Of a stretch of DNA of 64,000 bases, positions 35,134-44,479 are shown piece by piece. Both the position numbers and the translations under genes were made by a program. Origin of the DNA: Bacteroidetes bacterium HGW-Bacteroidetes-16 (GTDB taxonomy: Bacteria > Bacteroidota > Bacteroidia > Bacteroidales > F082); contig PHDN01000010.1 in assembly GCA_002840975.1 (NCBI GenBank), positions 1 to 64,000 of the forward strand, in the 5' to 3' direction. The notes below the pieces were generated by a model. It searched no databases. It was not told where the DNA came from and was given only the letters and a program-made list of their open reading frames with translations. The first letter of the stretch is position 1; the number at the start of each line of letters is the position of its first letter.

Positions 35134-35802
35134 ATGGATTTGCTAGGATATCTCAATAGCAGGCTTGCTCTTTCAGAAAGCAGAAAACCCGGCCAATTGC
35201 CCTTTATAACTATTTCGCGCGAAACAGGGTGTGGGGCAATCAGTATTGCCAAACTCCTTATCACGGAAATGAAAAAAAGGGGCCAGACCTGGAAATATAT
35301 TGATAAAGAGGTTCTTCATGAGGCTTCCAAAAAACTCAAAATCGGGCAGGAAAAAATTAACTATGTGTTTGAAGCAGAGAGGAAAACACATGTTGATGAT
35401 ATCTTGTCAGCACTTTCAAACCGATATTACAAGAGCGATAAAGCGGTTCGTAAAACAATTTCAGAAGTGGTGAAACATTATGCCGAAGAAGGACAAGTGA
35501 TAATTGTTGGAAGAGGTGGCGTGGCTATCACTGCCGGAATGGAAAAAGGGTTGCATATTAAATTGGTAGCACCCGAAAGTTGGCGTGTTCATTCATTAAT
35601 GGACAGAAAGCAAAAGCCAATGGAGGAAATGGCAGCTTTTATAAAGGAAAACGATCTGAAACGTGAAAAGCTGTTGCAGGATTTTTTAAAAAAAAAGCCG
35701 GGTGAATTTTGTTACGACATCGTTATTAACTCGACTTCCTTTAGTGAAAAACAAGTTGCGGAAATTATTTTGGATGCCCTGCACAAGCGGGAACTGATTT
35801 AA
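35134..35802 (+). CDS. Cytidylate-kinase-like family protein
   Basis: A 222-residue protein of the cytidylate-kinase-like family (Cytidylate_kin2 type). Its start FITISRETGCGAISIAKLL is a variant P-loop, followed by WKYIDKEVLHEA, VIIVGRGGVAITAGM and a lid-like stretch around MDRKQKPMEEMAAFI. Its fold is that of nucleoside monophosphate kinases, although true CMK is another, shorter-lineage protein. The substrate is unknown. The gene stands alone; the next gene is convergent seven bases away. Confidence 0.85.
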   Translation: MDLLGYLNSRLALSESRKPGQLPFITISRETGCGAISIAKLLITEMKKRGQTWKYIDKEVLHEASKKLKIGQEKINYVFEAERKTHVDDILSALSNRYYKSDKAVRKTISEVVKHYAEEGQVIIVGRGGVAITAGMEKGLHIKLVAPESWRVHSLMDRKQKPMEEMAAFIKENDLKREKLLQDFLKKKPGEFCYDIVINSTSFSEKQVAEIILDALHKRELI

Positions 35803-35809
35803 CTCACTG

Positions 35810-37429
35810 TTAATTCACTTTGTTAAGTTCATAAACAGCCCGATTAAAAGTAGTGTCAATCTGGTGGAAAATGGGATAAAACCCTTTTTCGTCCAACACA
35901 TTCCTGCCAATATAGGCCTTAAAAAGTGTTTTGATTTTATTTTTCGAGAGGGCAACCTGCCCGGATTTTTCCATGATCCCTTTTTCTTCGGCATAAAGAA
36001 CCAACTCCCGATAGGTTTTATCATCCATGTTAAATCCATGATTGAAGCTTTCAAAATCGGTAAATTGGTTTAACTCAGGGCGGTGTTTATCGGTATAATC
36101 AAAGGCAAAAGTAAATATTAACCCTTTATTGGCCAACAAGTTATAGTAAGTTTGCAGTGTGTCGGTTATTAATGGCACATAAATATCAGGCATAATCCCT
36201 CCGCCTCCGTATACCACTTTACCTCCCGGCGTAACATACCGCAGGCTGTCGTTAAGTTGTACACTATCGGCATTCAGCATTTCACCTGTGGTATACCTGT
36301 GAAATGCTTCAGAGTAATAATCGTTAAAATCTTCGTCTTTAGCATAGGGTTTTTGAATGCATCTGCCGGTGGGTGTATAATATCTGGCTACTGTAAGACG
36401 CAGTGCCGAACCATCCGGGAGGCTCATCTGTTCCTGAACCAATCCTTTTCCAAACGACCTTCTTCCAATAATAAGGCCTTTGTCGTTGTCTTGCAATGCG
36501 CCGGTCACAATCTCGCTAGCCGAAGCCGATCCTTCATCAATCAAAATGGCTACCCGGCTGTTTTCCAGGCTACCTGACTTGGTGGCATAGGCATAACGCC
36601 TGTTGCGGTTTTTTCCTTCGGTATAAACAATTAGCTGTCCGTCGCTTAAAAATTCATCAGCAATATCGATGGCTGCCTGCAAATATCCTCCTGGATTTCC
36701 ACGCAAGTCAAGGATGAGCTTTGTCATGCCATCGTTGCGAAGTCGGTCAACGGCCAGGTTAAACTCTTCAAAGGTGGTGGCCGAGAAAGTATTTAGTTTG
36801 ACATAACCAGTTGTGGCATTTACCATGTAAGCCACATCCAGGCTATAGGTTGGAATGACATCACGCGTTATAGCGAAATGAAGTAGTTTAGGAATTCCCC
36901 GCCTGAAAATGGTGAGGTTAACCAGGGTACCTTTTTTGCCTTTCAGCTGTCGCATCGCGTCGTTGTTGGTAACCCCAATGCCTGCCACCAGTGAGTCATT
37001 AACATTTATTATGCGATCGCCGGCCATCAATCCTACTTTTTCAGAAGGACCACCGGGGATAGGATTAATTACGGTAATGGTGTCTTTTTCAATACGGAAT
37101 GAAATTCCAATCCCCTCAAAACTTCCCAACAAAGGATCGTTAACCTGATGAAATTCTTCGGCTGTTATATAGGCCGAATGTGGATCCAGATCCTCAAGCA
37201 TTCCTTTGATGGCATCAGTTTGTATGGTTTCAAGTTCAACTGAATCTACATAATCGTGTACGATATAATCCAGAATATCGCTTACTTTATTGTAGCCGGG
37301 AGAGGCTGCCGGGAAAAGCGGATTGTTTGGATTGTTGTTTTGTGGAAGCATGGTTCCGGCCCAGATGCCAACAATAAGTATGGCGGCAAAAACCAGGGGC
37401 AGGTATTTATAGAATTTGTTCATTGACAT
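35810..37429 (-). CDS. C-terminal processing peptidase, S41 family
   Basis: A 539-residue periplasmic protease. A signal anchor (YKYLPLVFAAILIVGIWAG) leads into an N-terminal helical region (YVDSVELETIQTDAIKGMLEDLDPHSAYIT). A PDZ domain covers about 95-175 (GIGISFRIEKDTITVINPIPGGPSEKVGLMAGDRIINVND). The S41 core has DLRGNPGG, the catalytic serine in SASASEIV, and the lysine in RSFGKGLVQ. Ser/Lys dyad proteases of this type cut proteins at their C-terminus. The start M is at one of two near codons. It is likely a single-gene unit. Confidence 0.93.
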   Translation of the reverse strand: MSMNKFYKYLPLVFAAILIVGIWAGTMLPQNNNPNNPLFPAASPGYNKVSDILDYIVHDYVDSVELETIQTDAIKGMLEDLDPHSAYITAEEFHQVNDPLLGSFEGIGISFRIEKDTITVINPIPGGPSEKVGLMAGDRIINVNDSLVAGIGVTNNDAMRQLKGKKGTLVNLTIFRRGIPKLLHFAITRDVIPTYSLDVAYMVNATTGYVKLNTFSATTFEEFNLAVDRLRNDGMTKLILDLRGNPGGYLQAAIDIADEFLSDGQLIVYTEGKNRNRRYAYATKSGSLENSRVAILIDEGSASASEIVTGALQDNDKGLIIGRRSFGKGLVQEQMSLPDGSALRLTVARYYTPTGRCIQKPYAKDEDFNDYYSEAFHRYTTGEMLNADSVQLNDSLRYVTPGGKVVYGGGGIMPDIYVPLITDTLQTYYNLLANKGLIFTFAFDYTDKHRPELNQFTDFESFNHGFNMDDKTYRELVLYAEEKGIMEKSGQVALSKNKIKTLFKAYIGRNVLDEKGFYPIFHQIDTTFNRAVYELNKVN

Positions 37430-37474
37430 TGAAAATATTTTTGCAAAAATAGTGAATCATCAACAGCAGAAATG

Positions 37475-39622
37475 TTAAAAAGAGTTATTGGTCTTTATTA
37501 TTCGGGTGATCCATTTTTGATGATCTTTGGTCCCTAGTTTTATAAAATAAATCCCCGGCGCGATATCCAAATTTAGGGCAACCGTCTTCTTCCCTTCGAA
37601 ACTTTGAATCAGTATTATTTTCCCCAAATAATTTATTAAGAAGACCTCCGTAATCTCCGATGTGGTGCTCTCAATATACAATTGGTTTATAAAAGGATTG
37701 GGATAAACCTTGAAATGTGCCGAAAATAGAGGATCATCAATTCCATTATTTGAAATGGTTTTTCCAGATAAAAATACCTGTCGTGAGATGCGTTGTTTCA
37801 AAACTTCGGTGTCAATGTCATGGCAAAAAGTGACTACATCATTAAAAATACCCAATGAATCGGGAACAAACCGAATGGTGAACGATTTGGTTTCGTTTGG
37901 GGAAAGAGTGACGGGTAACTCATCAGTTAGCTTAAAAGCGTGGCCATGGAAAAAGACCTTGTTGATCTCCATCTGCTCGTGAAAGTTGTTTGTGATTTCC
38001 ACCTGCGATGAAGTTGAATCACCCGGATGAATGGTGTCAAAATCCATTGAATCGCTATTCGACAGCAAACAAGGCGATTGCCAGTTGAACCGAAAAGCCC
38101 TGTAATTTATATAGTTAAACGAAAACTGCAAATGAATGTTCCCCGTTGAATCAAATTCAGTGATGCTGGGGATTCCACTTCCCCAACCAACAACGGTTCG
38201 CCCGTTATCCAGTCGTTGAGCGTTGCCCATGAAGCTGCCAAAAATGTCAGGGTTGCCCCTGAACCGATTCACAAGAGTTGCGGTCATCAGCTGGTCGTCA
38301 AGCAAGTATTCGGCAGCACACGAGAAATGAGGGAGGTGGCAATTTCCATTATCAAACACGCTGATGTGATTTAATCCGGACATGATTCTGGCATCGTGTT
38401 GCTGGCAAAAAAGCTGTGTTTCATTCTCTATTTGAAATTGATTTTGTTTACCTCCAAAACGCCAGATAATTTCACCGTTATTGCGGTTAATGCGGGTTAC
38501 TTCACTCATGTTTCTTGAAGAGATCATCATAGACGAATCAGTATCTATTTCTATGGAATTGCCGTGAACATAGTCGATGATACTGCCTGACAGATTAATT
38601 TCATCGTCAGCATCGGTAATTTGAAAGTGATCCCAGCTGCGCCATTGGAAAACTACCTCGTGATTTTCGTCAAGTTCCTGAATAACAAGCCCAATAACAG
38701 TAGCCTGAGGATTCCCTCCCGGCACAATGAGACTCATATCCACCAATTGTGGATCGTATGCCAGTAAAAATTTGTGTCCATTCCCAAAAAGTAACAACTC
38801 ATGGTTGTCGGCCAAAAGTCCATTTTTAGCCCTAATGGTGTCAATCACTTCAAAAAACGGGTTCATTTCGTAAAACTCCCAATTTGTACGGCCATGATAG
38901 CTCAGGTTTCCATTGGGCTGTATCTTAAAATCGGATCCTGTATTCCCCGGGAGGATGCGATAAAATACCGGATTGGCCAGGTTGTCGTACATAGCCAAAT
39001 ACCCATCCGACCGTGCCTTGTTGTCCATGGTAGCCAAAAATAAATAACCCGGCGAAGGATCATCGAAATGTGTGATGGTGATGTCAGGCAAACCATGGGG
39101 CAGATCTTTTGGAGCAGTTTTATCCGGTTGAAGCTGATCGGTTACAGAGTCAATACTACTGTATATTATCTCTGTAAGTACTTCTTTTTGAAATGATAAT
39201 GGGGTGTTGCTTATATAAAATCGATACGAGAAAAAGGTGTTTGTTTCATCGTTTTGAATGCCAACCTCTACCATTTCGCCTGGTTGGAAGGGGCGAATGG
39301 GTTTAAAAATATAGGTGATACCGTCAGAAGCAATGTAAGCGTTTCCGGGGATTTCAAGACTCACCGAGCCTACCACGGCCACATTAAAATCGCTCACATC
39401 TGTGATTTGATTTTTGTTTTTTAACCGAAAGGCGATACTACTTTCCGGATTTACCATCCGGGCTTCAGGCAAAGGCGAAAGATACACAAAGGGGTTGCTT
39501 GATTGCGATTGGCTTGACAATTCTTTCCCGCTAAAAAGCAATAAACAGGCCATCAGTGAAATAACAATATTATTATTGATTGTACTTACTGTAAGAGGAT
39601 ATTGGAAATAATTCTGTAACAT
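37475..39622 (-). CDS. Secreted arylsulfotransferase-like protein with T9SS domain
   Basis: A 715-residue secreted protein. The start at 39622 precedes a hydrophobic export region (ISLMACLLLFSGKELSSQ). Residues of about 160-560 match ASST-type arylsulfotransferases (Arylsulfotran_2): IDYVHGNSIEID, EVTRINRNNGEIIWRFGGKQNQF, QQHDARIMSGLNHISVFDNGN. A DUF1573-like beta domain around 565-640 (FDTIHPGDSTSSQVEI) comes next. The end is a T9SS type A domain (VYPNPFINQLYIEST). Being T9SS cargo, it should act on or outside the cell. Its real donor and acceptor are unknown. Confidence 0.82.
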   Translation of the reverse strand: MLQNYFQYPLTVSTINNNIVISLMACLLLFSGKELSSQSQSSNPFVYLSPLPEARMVNPESSIAFRLKNKNQITDVSDFNVAVVGSVSLEIPGNAYIASDGITYIFKPIRPFQPGEMVEVGIQNDETNTFFSYRFYISNTPLSFQKEVLTEIIYSSIDSVTDQLQPDKTAPKDLPHGLPDITITHFDDPSPGYLFLATMDNKARSDGYLAMYDNLANPVFYRILPGNTGSDFKIQPNGNLSYHGRTNWEFYEMNPFFEVIDTIRAKNGLLADNHELLLFGNGHKFLLAYDPQLVDMSLIVPGGNPQATVIGLVIQELDENHEVVFQWRSWDHFQITDADDEINLSGSIIDYVHGNSIEIDTDSSMMISSRNMSEVTRINRNNGEIIWRFGGKQNQFQIENETQLFCQQHDARIMSGLNHISVFDNGNCHLPHFSCAAEYLLDDQLMTATLVNRFRGNPDIFGSFMGNAQRLDNGRTVVGWGSGIPSITEFDSTGNIHLQFSFNYINYRAFRFNWQSPCLLSNSDSMDFDTIHPGDSTSSQVEITNNFHEQMEINKVFFHGHAFKLTDELPVTLSPNETKSFTIRFVPDSLGIFNDVVTFCHDIDTEVLKQRISRQVFLSGKTISNNGIDDPLFSAHFKVYPNPFINQLYIESTTSEITEVFLINYLGKIILIQSFEGKKTVALNLDIAPGIYFIKLGTKDHQKWITRIIKTNNSF

Positions 39623-39856
39623 GCTAGATGGTAATGAAATGGTATGATTCCAGCTGCAAAGATAGTAAAACCAATTTCTTATGACCCTTGATTTCCACGG
39701 TGTCATAATACAAAGCAGGGAGAATTACTTTTTCATACCTATTATTGTACTACCAGATAAAGGATCGGTTTCCGGGACCATGAGCTCTTTAATTCCAACC
39801 TCCTTATTCCCAGAGATTGAATCCGTCATCGCGATCATGGAAATGGGAATTTTTCT

Positions 39857-39864
39857 TAATTTTG
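39857..39864 (+). promoter_or_regulatory. -7 box upstream of ileS
   Basis: TAATTTTG matches TAnnTTTG and is 39 bases before the ileS ATG at 39903. A -33 TTTG is not evident. It is the only plus-strand candidate in the 280-base space between the divergent genes. Confidence 0.45.
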
Positions 39865-39902
39865 CCGACTTATTTAAAAAAGGTCGTTAATCCATCGTGT
39901 AA

Positions 39903-42900
39903 ATGTCTAAAAAATACAACGAATATAACCAATTGAACCTGCCTCTTCTTGCTGAGGAGGTAAGGAAATTTTGGGACGAAAATGAAATCTTTGAAAAAAG
40001 CCTGGCAAATAGAGAAAACAACGATCACTTTGTTTTTTACGAAGGCCCGCCTTCAGCCAACGGCGTGCCTGGAATTCACCATGTCATGGCGCGCACCATC
40101 AAGGATTTGTTTTGCCGCTATCAAACACTCAAAGGTAAATTTGTTCAGCGTAAAGCCGGTTGGGATACACATGGACTTCCGGTAGAGATCAGTGTGGAAA
40201 AAACACTCGGAATCACAAAAGAAGACATTGGCAAGAAGATCAGTATAGAAGAATACAACAAGGCATGTCGCGTAGAAGTGTTGAAATACAAAGACCTATG
40301 GGATGATCTGACCAAAAGAATCGGTTATTGGGTCGATCTGGAGAATCCCTATATAACCTTCGACAACAAGTACATCGAGTCGGTTTGGTATTTACTCAAG
40401 ATGCTTTATGAAAAAGACCTCATGTACAAAGGCTATACCATTCAGCCTTATTCTCCGGCTGCCGGCACAGGGTTAAGTACCCACGAACTCAACCAGCCCG
40501 GATGTTACAAAGATGTGACCGACACCACCATTGTAGCTCAATTTAAGGTGGTTAGAGAAAGCGTGTCGGAGAAACTGTATCAACCTGTTATTGGTGATTT
40601 GTATTTCCTGGCCTGGACCACCACACCATGGACCCTGCCATCGAATACTGCGCTGGCCGTTGGTGATAACATCGATTATGTTCAAGTGGTTACTTTTAAT
40701 CCTTACACAGGTATCCCCATCACAGTGATCCTGGCGAAAAACCGCATGTCAGCTTTTTTTAATGAAAATAATGCCGGGCTTGCTTTTGAAGATTACAAAA
40801 CCGGAGATAAAAAGATCCCGTTCAGGATAGTGGGTGAATACAAGGGATTTGAGCTAACCGGAATATGCTATGAACAACTTTTCCCATGGGTTAAACCCAA
40901 TGGTAAAGCTTTCGAGGTCATACCGGGAGACTTTGTTACTACTGAGGATGGAACAGGTGTCGTACACATTGCACCTACTTTTGGCGCTGACGACGACCGC
41001 GTTGCCAAAGCAATGGGAATTGAACCACTCATCCTGATGGATGCCATCGGCGAACGCCGCCCGATGGTGGACTTAACCGGAAGGTTTTTTCAACTCGATG
41101 TGTTGGACCAGGATTTTGTAAAACAATTTATTGATGTTGAGGCCTACAGTGAATTTGCCGGTCGCTTTGTAAAGAACGACTATGACGAAAATCTGGGAAA
41201 AGAGGATTCGTCATTGGATGTGGATCTGGCCGTTAAACTGAAAAAAGAAAATTTGGCTTTTCGTATCGAGAAGCATGTCCACAGTTATCCGCATTGCTGG
41301 AGAACCGATAAACCAATCTTATATTATCCTCTTGATAGCTGGTTTATAAAGACCACCAGCTTAAAAGACCGAATGATTCAGTTAAATAAAACCATTCAGT
41401 GGAAACCAAAGGCCACCGGCGAAGGCCGTTTTGGCAACTGGCTCGAAAATCTACAGGATTGGAACCTGAGCCGTTCGCGATTCTGGGGAGTACCGCTGCC
41501 AATTTGGGTAACTGAAGACAGAACAGAAAAGATTGCCCTGGGTTCGGCCACTGAACTAAAGGCTGAAATTGAAAAGGCTGTGGAGGCGGGCTTTATGGAT
41601 CAAAACCCGATGGCAGATTTTGAACCGGGGAACATGGCGAAGGAGAATTATGAAACCTTTGATTTTCATCGTCCCTATGTCGATAACATTATTCTGGTAT
41701 CTGAAACCGGGCAAAAGATGTTCCGTGAAAGCGGTTTGATAGATGTTTGGTTTGACTCTGGTGCCATGCCCTATGCACAATACCACTATCCTTTTGAAAA
41801 TAAAGAGTTTTTTGAAAAGAATTTTCCCGCTGACTTCATAGCCGAAGGGGTAGATCAAACCCGTGGTTGGTTCTTTACCCTGCATGCCATTTCTACCATG
41901 CTGTTCGATTCGGTGGCTTATAAAAACGTGGTTTCTAATGGTTTGGTATTAGACAAAAACGGCAATAAAATGTCGAAGCGGTTGGGAAATGCAGTCGATC
42001 CGTTTCTGACCATTGACCAATATGGTCCCGATGCAACGCGTTGGTACATGATTACCAACTCGCAACCCTGGGATAACCTGCGATTCGATTTGGCCGGAAT
42101 TGATGAAGTTCGCCGCAAGTTTTTTGGCACTTTATATAATACCTACAGCTTTTTCGCGCTGTATGCCAACATCGATGGTTTCAAATACAGCGAGCAGGAA
42201 CTCCCCATTTCAGAACGCAGTGAAATCGACCGCTGGATTTTATCTGAGCTTAATTCACTGATAAAGATTGTGGATGAATCACTTACGGCTTATGAACCCA
42301 CCAAAGCGGGACGTGCCATTCAGGATTTTGTTACAGAACACCTGAGCAATTGGTACGTTCGCCTTTCGCGCCGTCGGTTCTGGAAAGGCAATTATACCAC
42401 AGACAAGATTGAAGCCTATCAAACCCTTTACCGGGTTTTGGAAGTGGTAGCCCAGCTCAGTGCTCCCATCGCACCTTTTTTTGCCGACCGGCTGTTTATC
42501 GATTTAAATACTGTTTCGGGCCGGTTTGATGCTGAATCTGTTCACCTGACTGACTTCCCCCTTGTAAATGAGGAACTCATCGACAAGGATTTGGAAGAAC
42601 GGATGGAGCTTGCCCAGCTGATATCGAGCATGGTACTTTCGTTAAGGAAAAAAAATAACCTCAGGGTACGCCAGCCACTATCCAAAATCATGCTGCCGGT
42701 GCTAAATCCAAAGTTTAAAAAACAGGTTCAGGCAGTAGAAGAGTTGATACTTTCAGAGGTTAATGTGAAGAGCATCGAATATCTTTCTGAAGATTCAGAC
42801 GTGCTGGTGAAAAAAGTAAAACCGAATTTTAAAACCCTTGGCCCGAAGTTTGGAAAGCACATGAAATCGTTGGCTGTTTTAATTCAGGAATTATCCCCCG

Positions 42901-43334
42901 GAGAAATTAAACAACTGGAAAAAGAGGAAACACTGGAGTTGTACCTCGACAATAACTCACATACCATTACCATCGATGATGTCGAAATCCTCACCGAAGA
43001 TATTCCTGGTTGGAGTGTAACCAGCGAAGGACTCATTACCGTAGCTCTTGACCTTACCTTAAATGAAGCCTTGCAAAATGAAGGCTTAGCACGTGAGTTG
43101 GTCAACAGGGTTCAGAATTTAAGAAAAGACAAAGGGTTTGAGGTGACGGACCGGGTTTTGTTAACAGTAGTTAAAAATCCACAGACGGATGAGGCATTTC
43201 AATCGTTTAAAGATTACATTTGCGCGGAAACATTATCTGATTTCAGATTGGATGAAACATCTGTAAACAAAGAGTTTACAACGGATGAACTTCTTGACGG
43301 AATATTAGTAACGTTTAATGTAGATAAAGAATAA
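39903..43334 (+). CDS. ileS: Isoleucyl-tRNA synthetase
   Basis: A 1143-residue class I aminoacyl-tRNA synthetase. The HIGH-region variant is GIHHVMART near residue 58, preceded by PPSANGVP; KMSKRLGN gives the KMSKS variant near 680. A large editing domain (TTPWTLPSNTALAV region) is present and a long anticodon-binding end follows. The GIHH and KMSKR forms, plus the length above 1100 residues, fit the eukaryote-like type 2 IleRS, the type usually resistant to mupirocin. It charges tRNA-Ile. The DksA-like gene and lspA lie downstream in the same direction, probably one transcript. Confidence 0.96.
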   Translation: MSKKYNEYNQLNLPLLAEEVRKFWDENEIFEKSLANRENNDHFVFYEGPPSANGVPGIHHVMARTIKDLFCRYQTLKGKFVQRKAGWDTHGLPVEISVEKTLGITKEDIGKKISIEEYNKACRVEVLKYKDLWDDLTKRIGYWVDLENPYITFDNKYIESVWYLLKMLYEKDLMYKGYTIQPYSPAAGTGLSTHELNQPGCYKDVTDTTIVAQFKVVRESVSEKLYQPVIGDLYFLAWTTTPWTLPSNTALAVGDNIDYVQVVTFNPYTGIPITVILAKNRMSAFFNENNAGLAFEDYKTGDKKIPFRIVGEYKGFELTGICYEQLFPWVKPNGKAFEVIPGDFVTTEDGTGVVHIAPTFGADDDRVAKAMGIEPLILMDAIGERRPMVDLTGRFFQLDVLDQDFVKQFIDVEAYSEFAGRFVKNDYDENLGKEDSSLDVDLAVKLKKENLAFRIEKHVHSYPHCWRTDKPILYYPLDSWFIKTTSLKDRMIQLNKTIQWKPKATGEGRFGNWLENLQDWNLSRSRFWGVPLPIWVTEDRTEKIALGSATELKAEIEKAVEAGFMDQNPMADFEPGNMAKENYETFDFHRPYVDNIILVSETGQKMFRESGLIDVWFDSGAMPYAQYHYPFENKEFFEKNFPADFIAEGVDQTRGWFFTLHAISTMLFDSVAYKNVVSNGLVLDKNGNKMSKRLGNAVDPFLTIDQYGPDATRWYMITNSQPWDNLRFDLAGIDEVRRKFFGTLYNTYSFFALYANIDGFKYSEQELPISERSEIDRWILSELNSLIKIVDESLTAYEPTKAGRAIQDFVTEHLSNWYVRLSRRRFWKGNYTTDKIEAYQTLYRVLEVVAQLSAPIAPFFADRLFIDLNTVSGRFDAESVHLTDFPLVNEELIDKDLEERMELAQLISSMVLSLRKKNNLRVRQPLSKIMLPVLNPKFKKQVQAVEELILSEVNVKSIEYLSEDSDVLVKKVKPNFKTLGPKFGKHMKSLAVLIQELSPGEIKQLEKEETLELYLDNNSHTITIDDVEILTEDIPGWSVTSEGLITVALDLTLNEALQNEGLARELVNRVQNLRKDKGFEVTDRVLLTVVKNPQTDEAFQSFKDYICAETLSDFRLDETSVNKEFTTDELLDGILVTFNVDKE

Positions 43335-43422
43335 CATAAATAATAAGAAAAACACTTTTCCTTTTGAAAAAATGTTTACATTTATGAGCTTTTTCAAAAG
43401 AAAAGTATAAATACTGAAGGAT

Positions 43423-43839
43423 ATGGATGACAAGATTATTGAGGAAAAGAAAAAGAACAGATATTCAGATGCCGAATTGGAAGAATTCAGGGAGATTATT
43501 CTGAAAAAATTGGCCATTGCCCGTGAAGATATGGCGATGTTAGTTGAAGCCTATAGCAATCAAAGTGATCACGATACCAACGATACTTCGCCAACTTTTA
43601 AGGTGCTTGAAGAAGGACAGCAGGTTTTATCGAAAGAGGAAAACAGCCGGATGGCAGCCCGCCAGCAGCGTTTTATTTCAAACCTGGAAAACGCGTTGAT
43701 TCGAATCGAAAACAAAAGCTATGGTATTTGCCGTGAAACAGGTAAGCTGATAAGCAAAGAAAGGTTGCGCGCTGTTCCTCATGCCACCCTAAGTATTGAT
43801 GCAAAGAATAAGCAGGTTCAAAACGACACCAGTTTTTAG
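43423..43839 (+). CDS. TraR/DksA-like protein lacking most zinc cysteines
   Basis: A 138-residue DksA/TraR-family protein. An N-terminal coiled-coil (about 10-100) with MAMLVEAYSNQSDHDTND at its tip leads into the family C-terminal fold YGICRETGKLISKERLRAVPHATLSI. The zinc finger of DksA uses four cysteines; only one (in GICR) is present here, the others being Thr, Leu/Ser and so on. Cysteine-poor DksA-like proteins occur in Bacteroidota and are common next to ileS-lspA. Whether it binds RNA polymerase like DksA is not known. Confidence 0.88.
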   Translation: MDDKIIEEKKKNRYSDAELEEFREIILKKLAIAREDMAMLVEAYSNQSDHDTNDTSPTFKVLEEGQQVLSKEENSRMAARQQRFISNLENALIRIENKSYGICRETGKLISKERLRAVPHATLSIDAKNKQVQNDTSF

Positions 43840-43864
43840 TTTTGTACTGTAAAACCATTTCGAT

Positions 43865-44479
43865 TTGAAAAAGGCAGCATTCATCATTTTTCTGGTTCTC
43901 ATCCTGGATCAGTCGTTAAAGTTGTGGGTAAAATTAAACATGACCCTGGGAGAGGAAATTCCCATAATAGGTTCTTGGTTTAACCTTTATTTTACCGAAA
44001 ACAACGGGATGGCATTCGGCATGCAGTTTGGTGGTGAATGGGGAAAATTGGCACTCAGCATTTTCCGTATACTGGCTGTTATTGCCATCGGTATTTACCT
44101 CATCATTATTTCAAGGAAAAAAAAGCACAACGGTTTAATATTCAGCCTTTCGATGATATTTGCCGGGGCCATGGGCAATATTATCGATAGCGCCTTTTAC
44201 GGATTGCTGTTTACCCAGAGTTCCTATCATACCTTAGCTACTTTTGCCACTGAAGGACAAGGATATGCCACATTTTTACACGGACGTGTGGTAGATATGT
44301 TGTATTTTCCATTGATAGATCTGGTTCAGGCCGATGTACCTTCATGGGTACCCTCCTTTGTTTTTGGTGGAGATGGTCATTTTATTTTTTTCAGACCCAT
44401 ATTTAATCTGGCCGATTCCTCAATCACCATAGGCGTTTTCTGGCTATTGCTCTTTGAGCGGAAAAAACTGGGCCGGTAG
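43865..44479 (+). CDS. lspA: Lipoprotein signal peptidase (signal peptidase II)
   Basis: A 204-residue inner-membrane aspartyl protease with four membrane helices. Catalytic aspartates are in MGNIIDSAFYG and NLADSSITIG, the latter the family motif NxADxxI. FTENNGMAFG and FLHGRVVDMLYFP are also typical. It cuts the signal peptide of prolipoproteins. The start is the TTG at 43865: an in-frame TAA lies 15 bases upstream, and no ATG is available in between. It is the last gene of the ileS group, and its end touches the end of the next, opposite gene with no base between. Confidence 0.94.
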   Translation: MKKAAFIIFLVLILDQSLKLWVKLNMTLGEEIPIIGSWFNLYFTENNGMAFGMQFGGEWGKLALSIFRILAVIAIGIYLIIISRKKKHNGLIFSLSMIFAGAMGNIIDSAFYGLLFTQSSYHTLATFATEGQGYATFLHGRVVDMLYFPLIDLVQADVPSWVPSFVFGGDGHFIFFRPIFNLADSSITIGVFWLLLFERKKLGR

